Shown here: positions 5,743-7,697 of the stretch, piece after piece | Position numbering within the stretch: the stretch's first letter is position 1 | Layout of the letters: each line of letters opens with the position of its first letter | NCBI GenBank assembly: GCA_003641465.1 | Contig: QNAJ01000060.1 | Span: 1 to 7,697 of the forward strand | Reading direction: 5' to 3' | Source of the DNA: Verrucomicrobiota bacterium | Lineage (GTDB): Bacteria; Verrucomicrobiota; Kiritimatiellia; B70-G9 | DNA length: 7,697 bases | Position numbers and translations under genes: made by a program | Notes under the pieces: model-generated | Seen by the model: the letters and a program-made list of their open reading frames with translations, nothing else | What the model was told of the DNA's origin: nothing | Databases searched by the model: none

Positions 5743-6327
5743 ATGCATGGCCTTGACCTGTTGCTGGCCCGGCAGAGCCACGTGATGGTTCTGCGGGTTC
5801 TGTACCATGCTGACGGGCCGCTTACCGGCCGCGAGGTCGAGCGGCGCACGGGACTCTCAAACAGGGGGGCCATGCTGGCGCTGGAGTCTCTGGTGGAGTT
5901 GTCGGCGGTCCGGCGATATGTAGAGGGCAACGCGTATCGGTACACGTTGAATCCGGACCACTATCTGGTGTCCCGCGTACTCAAGGCCGCCTTTGAAGCC
6001 GAGGATCTGTTCTGGACAGATGTGCGCAAGCTGGTGAGAAAAATCGTTCATCCGCGGCCGATGGCGGTGGTGGCCGCGGGTCCTCTGGCGCGGGATGAGA
6101 CTCTCGCCTGGGGCAGAATGGAACTGGTGATGCTGTTTTCCAGCGGTCGCAGTCGTATACGCGCCTTTGCTTCCACCGAAGAGCTTCGCGAGGCGATTCA
6201 GGACCGCTACGGCCTGCCATCGGTATGTACTCTGCTGGATGTCAACATCATGGATCGGGAAGAGTACGACGCCCTGTGGAAACGGGTTGCCCGTGAGGGA
6301 ATCCTTCTATTCGGTAACCTGCCATGA
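5743..6327 (+). CDS. Winged-helix regulator fused to a degenerate nucleotidyltransferase-fold domain
   Basis: A 194-residue, apparently soluble protein. Residues 8-70 read as a winged-helix DNA-binding domain: helix-turn-helix around LTGREVERRTGLSNRGAML (27-45), then a wing near 55-69 with RRYVEGNAYRYTL. Residues 104-194 resemble the MNT/pol-beta-type nucleotidyltransferase fold: a strand MAVVAAG, then GPLARDE (113-119) where active members have GSxARGE, and an ending EGILLFG where relatives often have EGxxLYG. The two catalytic acids, normally SDIDL on the next strand, are replaced by GRMELVMLF (124-132). Catalysis therefore looks lost, and the domain may serve in binding or protein contacts. 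GGGA four bases before ATG 5743 is a modest ribosome-binding site. It follows the holin-like gene by 72 bases. Targets are unknown; autoregulation is plausible but not shown. Confidence 0.75.
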   Translation: MHGLDLLLARQSHVMVLRVLYHADGPLTGREVERRTGLSNRGAMLALESLVELSAVRRYVEGNAYRYTLNPDHYLVSRVLKAAFEAEDLFWTDVRKLVRKIVHPRPMAVVAAGPLARDETLAWGRMELVMLFSSGRSRIRAFASTEELREAIQDRYGLPSVCTLLDVNIMDREEYDALWKRVAREGILLFGNLP

Positions 6328-6506
6328 TTTCTCCGTGCGCCGCGCCTCTGCCGGGATGGGTCCGGGTGGTACGGCGGAGAGGGACTCACCTCAGCCGCAA
6401 GCGGCCACTGGGACGTAGGCGTTGGGTGCGGGGAAAAATTTCCTGAGCCGGTCGCTCTGGGACAACATTTTGGCCGCAGACAGCATTGAGGGACAGTATC
6501 CCTGCT

Positions 6507-6527
6507 CAAGCGGGCTGACGCCCCTTG
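6507..6527. repeat. Eight-bp hairpin with one bulge
   Basis: CAAG 6507-6510 and GGGC 6512-6515 pair with GCCC 6520-6523 and CTTG 6524-6527 around a TGAC tetraloop, with C6511 bulged. No T-run follows on either strand, so termination would have to be factor-dependent. Confidence 0.4.
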
Positions 6528-6557
6528 GTTACGGCCGATCCGCAACGATCATTGCGT

Positions 6558-6577
6558 GAGCATGTTGTCACGTGCTC
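6558..6577. repeat. Eight-bp hairpin with tetraloop
   Basis: GAGCATGT 6558-6565 pairs with ACGTGCTC 6570-6577, including one T-G pair, around the four-base loop TGTC. It is the most regular hairpin in the convergent region. It lacks a following T-run on both strands. It may be an RNA structure at a transcript end or a protein-binding dyad. Confidence 0.4.
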
Positions 6578-6648
6578 CGCCATGCGCGGTACGTTAGTAG
6601 CGCAGCGCCGTGCAGGCGTGAATTATTCGCCTTTGCAGATAATTGTGG

Positions 6649-7653
6649 TCAGGATTCTGCGTACCGGCTGAGTGCCAGATTCACAATGCGGCGGACCAGT
6701 TCCGGGTGTTCGATTCCGGCCTGTTGGGCGGCTTCGGCCAGATCTTCTCCGTAGGAGAGATCCGGGTTCGGGTTCGCCTCCAGGAAAACGATCTCTCCGG
6801 TGTCGGCGATGCGCAGATCTATTCGTCCATAGTCGCGCAGGTGGAGAATACGGTAGATCCTCTTGCTTATCCTTTGTACCTGCTGCATCAGAGCGGGGGA
6901 AAGATCCGCGTTCCCGTAGGTGATCTGCCACTTCCTGCGGTAGGCGGCGTCGCGTTTCACGCGTGCGGTGGCGATGAGCGGGCCCTCGCCACCGGAGCGC
7001 CCGAAGAAGAGCTCACGGGGAGGGAAGGTGTACAAACGGCGATTCCCGATGATGCCCACGTAGATTTCGCGACCGCTGACGAACTGTTCGCAGATCGCGG
7101 GCTGCGAGAGGCGGTTGTGGATCAGGGCGATACGCTCATAGGCCTGCTGCTCGTTGTGAACCAGGGAGGCCAGTGAGATGCCATCAGAACCGTCTTCATA
7201 CTGGGGCTTGACCACCATGGGGAACCCCACCTGTCGCGGACAACGCCTCCGGCCCCGCGGGACCGTGGCAAAGGCCGGAACGCGGATATGATGATGCCCC
7301 AGAATCCGCTTGCAGGTAGCCTTGTCGCGGCAGAGTATCATGCCGTCGGGTCCGGTGCCGGTATAGGGGATTCCCAGAAGATCAAGAAGCCCGGCGATGG
7401 AGGCGTCCATCCGCCGGTCTCCCCGGAAGTGCTCGGTAAGATTGAAGACCAGACCCGGCGAGATATCGCGCAGGCGCCGGATGGTCTGCTCGACGTCCGG
7501 CCCGAAGGGCAGGACTTCAACCTCATGGCCGAGCAGCCGCAGGGCTTCGACCACATGGAATTCCATTTCCCGGCAGATTGCCTCAGTGGCACCGCTGAGT
7601 TGAGGGTCCTCGGGATGAAAAGCTTCCTGATCTATGAGGGCTACGATTTTCAT
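6649..7653 (-). CDS. ATP-grasp ligase related to D-alanine--D-alanine ligase
   Basis: A 334-residue cytoplasmic ATP-grasp enzyme that should join an amino acid or peptide carboxylate to an amine through an acyl-phosphate, using ATP. An N-terminal lobe (1-95) includes VFNLTEHF (69-76). GIPYTGTGPDGMILCRDK (94-111) is the counterpart of the Ddl GIPYTGS...DK segment. FPMVVKPQYEDGSDGIS (144-160) is the ATP-binding strand and glycine loop, with K149. EQFVSGREIYVG (189-200) matches the Ddl E-E-F-x-x-GRE region. D279, E292 and N294 are the likely metal ligands in RIDLRI and FLEANPNPDLS. Ddl has LEVNTNPGMT at this point, so NPNPDL argues for a different substrate than D-Ala. ATG 7653 has only a weak ribosome-binding site. 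The frame stays open to the window edge, so a longer N-terminus is possible. Not assigned to ddl. Confidence 0.85.
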   Translation of the reverse strand: MKIVALIDQEAFHPEDPQLSGATEAICREMEFHVVEALRLLGHEVEVLPFGPDVEQTIRRLRDISPGLVFNLTEHFRGDRRMDASIAGLLDLLGIPYTGTGPDGMILCRDKATCKRILGHHHIRVPAFATVPRGRRRCPRQVGFPMVVKPQYEDGSDGISLASLVHNEQQAYERIALIHNRLSQPAICEQFVSGREIYVGIIGNRRLYTFPPRELFFGRSGGEGPLIATARVKRDAAYRRKWQITYGNADLSPALMQQVQRISKRIYRILHLRDYGRIDLRIADTGEIVFLEANPNPDLSYGEDLAEAAQQAGIEHPELVRRIVNLALSRYAES

Positions 7654-7697
7654 TTCCGTGATGCCGATGATCTGGTCAGCACATACCTTTCTTCCAA
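7650..7697 (-). CDS. Possible 3' end of an upstream gene, cut by the window edge
   Basis: Reading inward from base 7697 on the minus strand, one frame is open for 15 codons and ends in TGA at 7652-7650. That stop overlaps the ATG of the ATP-grasp gene in the classic ATGA arrangement. Such four-base overlaps are typical of translationally coupled operon partners and would explain the weak ribosome-binding site of the downstream gene. Fifteen codons (ending TRSSASRK) are too few to identify a family. The frame of the ATP-grasp gene is also open to the edge, so coincidence cannot be excluded. Confidence 0.35.
   Translation of the reverse strand: MEERYVLTRSSASRK

Larger units (their letters stand above)
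6328..6648. other. Convergent intergenic region with several hairpins, no gene
   Basis: It lies between genes that converge, so transcripts from both sides should end here. No protein-like reading frame is present. Visible structures are TCTCCG 6330-6335 with CGGAGA 6375-6380 (long loop, just after the upstream gene's stop), a GGAAA/TTTCC dyad at 6432-6443, AGGGA/TCCCT at 6489-6503, and the stronger hairpins at 6507-6527 and 6558-6577. A bulged GGCG...CGCC hairpin at 6615-6631, followed by only TTT, is the nearest thing to an intrinsic terminator on the plus strand. Confidence 0.5.

Noticed and set aside
5743..6327. MNT/HEPN toxin-antitoxin pair
   Set aside because: The nucleotidyltransferase-like domain lacks its catalytic acids and no HEPN-type gene is adjacent on either side.
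6649..7653. Naming the ATP-grasp gene ddl
   Set aside because: The C-terminal motif NPNPDLS differs from the D-Ala-D-Ala ligase NTNPGMT pattern, so the substrate cannot be assumed.

Overview
The window looks like chromosomal DNA from a GC-rich Gram-negative bacterium. The leaning towards a Planctomycetota/Verrucomicrobiota/Kiritimatiellota-type genome is an inference, not a proof. It rests on the oversized fused sugar-importer permeases, the small holin-like membrane protein, and the heptamer-array plus stem-loop repeats in the intergenic DNA. No ribosomal RNA, tRNA, CRISPR array, transposase or phage structural gene is visible.

Layout. Positions 1-568 hold no convincing gene. About 250 bases are a composite repeat region: two period-7 tandem arrays, each followed by a structured stem-loop element, with a degenerate 7/14-bp low-complexity stretch between them. 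Simpler sequence follows, with a 26-bp imperfect palindrome. Positions 569-5246 (minus strand) are a two-gene operon for a carbohydrate-type ABC importer. The upstream gene encodes a substrate-binding protein fused to a MalF-type permease. The downstream gene encodes a MalG-type permease with about 380 extra residues between its first two membrane helices. The two genes overlap or abut at their junction. No ATPase gene is present, so the importer must use an ATPase encoded elsewhere.

A divergent intergenic region (5247-5412) separates the importer from two plus-strand genes. These are an 85-residue two-helix membrane protein of the 'bacteriophage holin' annotation family (5413-5670) and a winged-helix plus degenerate nucleotidyltransferase-fold protein (5743-6327). 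A gene-free convergent region with several hairpins but no clear T-tract terminator (6328-6648) follows. Last is a minus-strand ATP-grasp ligase related to D-alanine--D-alanine ligases (6649-7653). It probably overlaps the end of an upstream gene that runs off the window.

The most unusual part is the importer. The binding protein is tethered to one permease half. The other half carries a periplasmic insertion built of about four 70-76-residue repeats whose core (aromatic-G, LN, GT, aromatic) resembles a segment of family GH42 beta-galactosidases. Together they suggest an importer with built-in substrate capture on both transmembrane subunits. Substrate and regulation cannot be read from the sequence.
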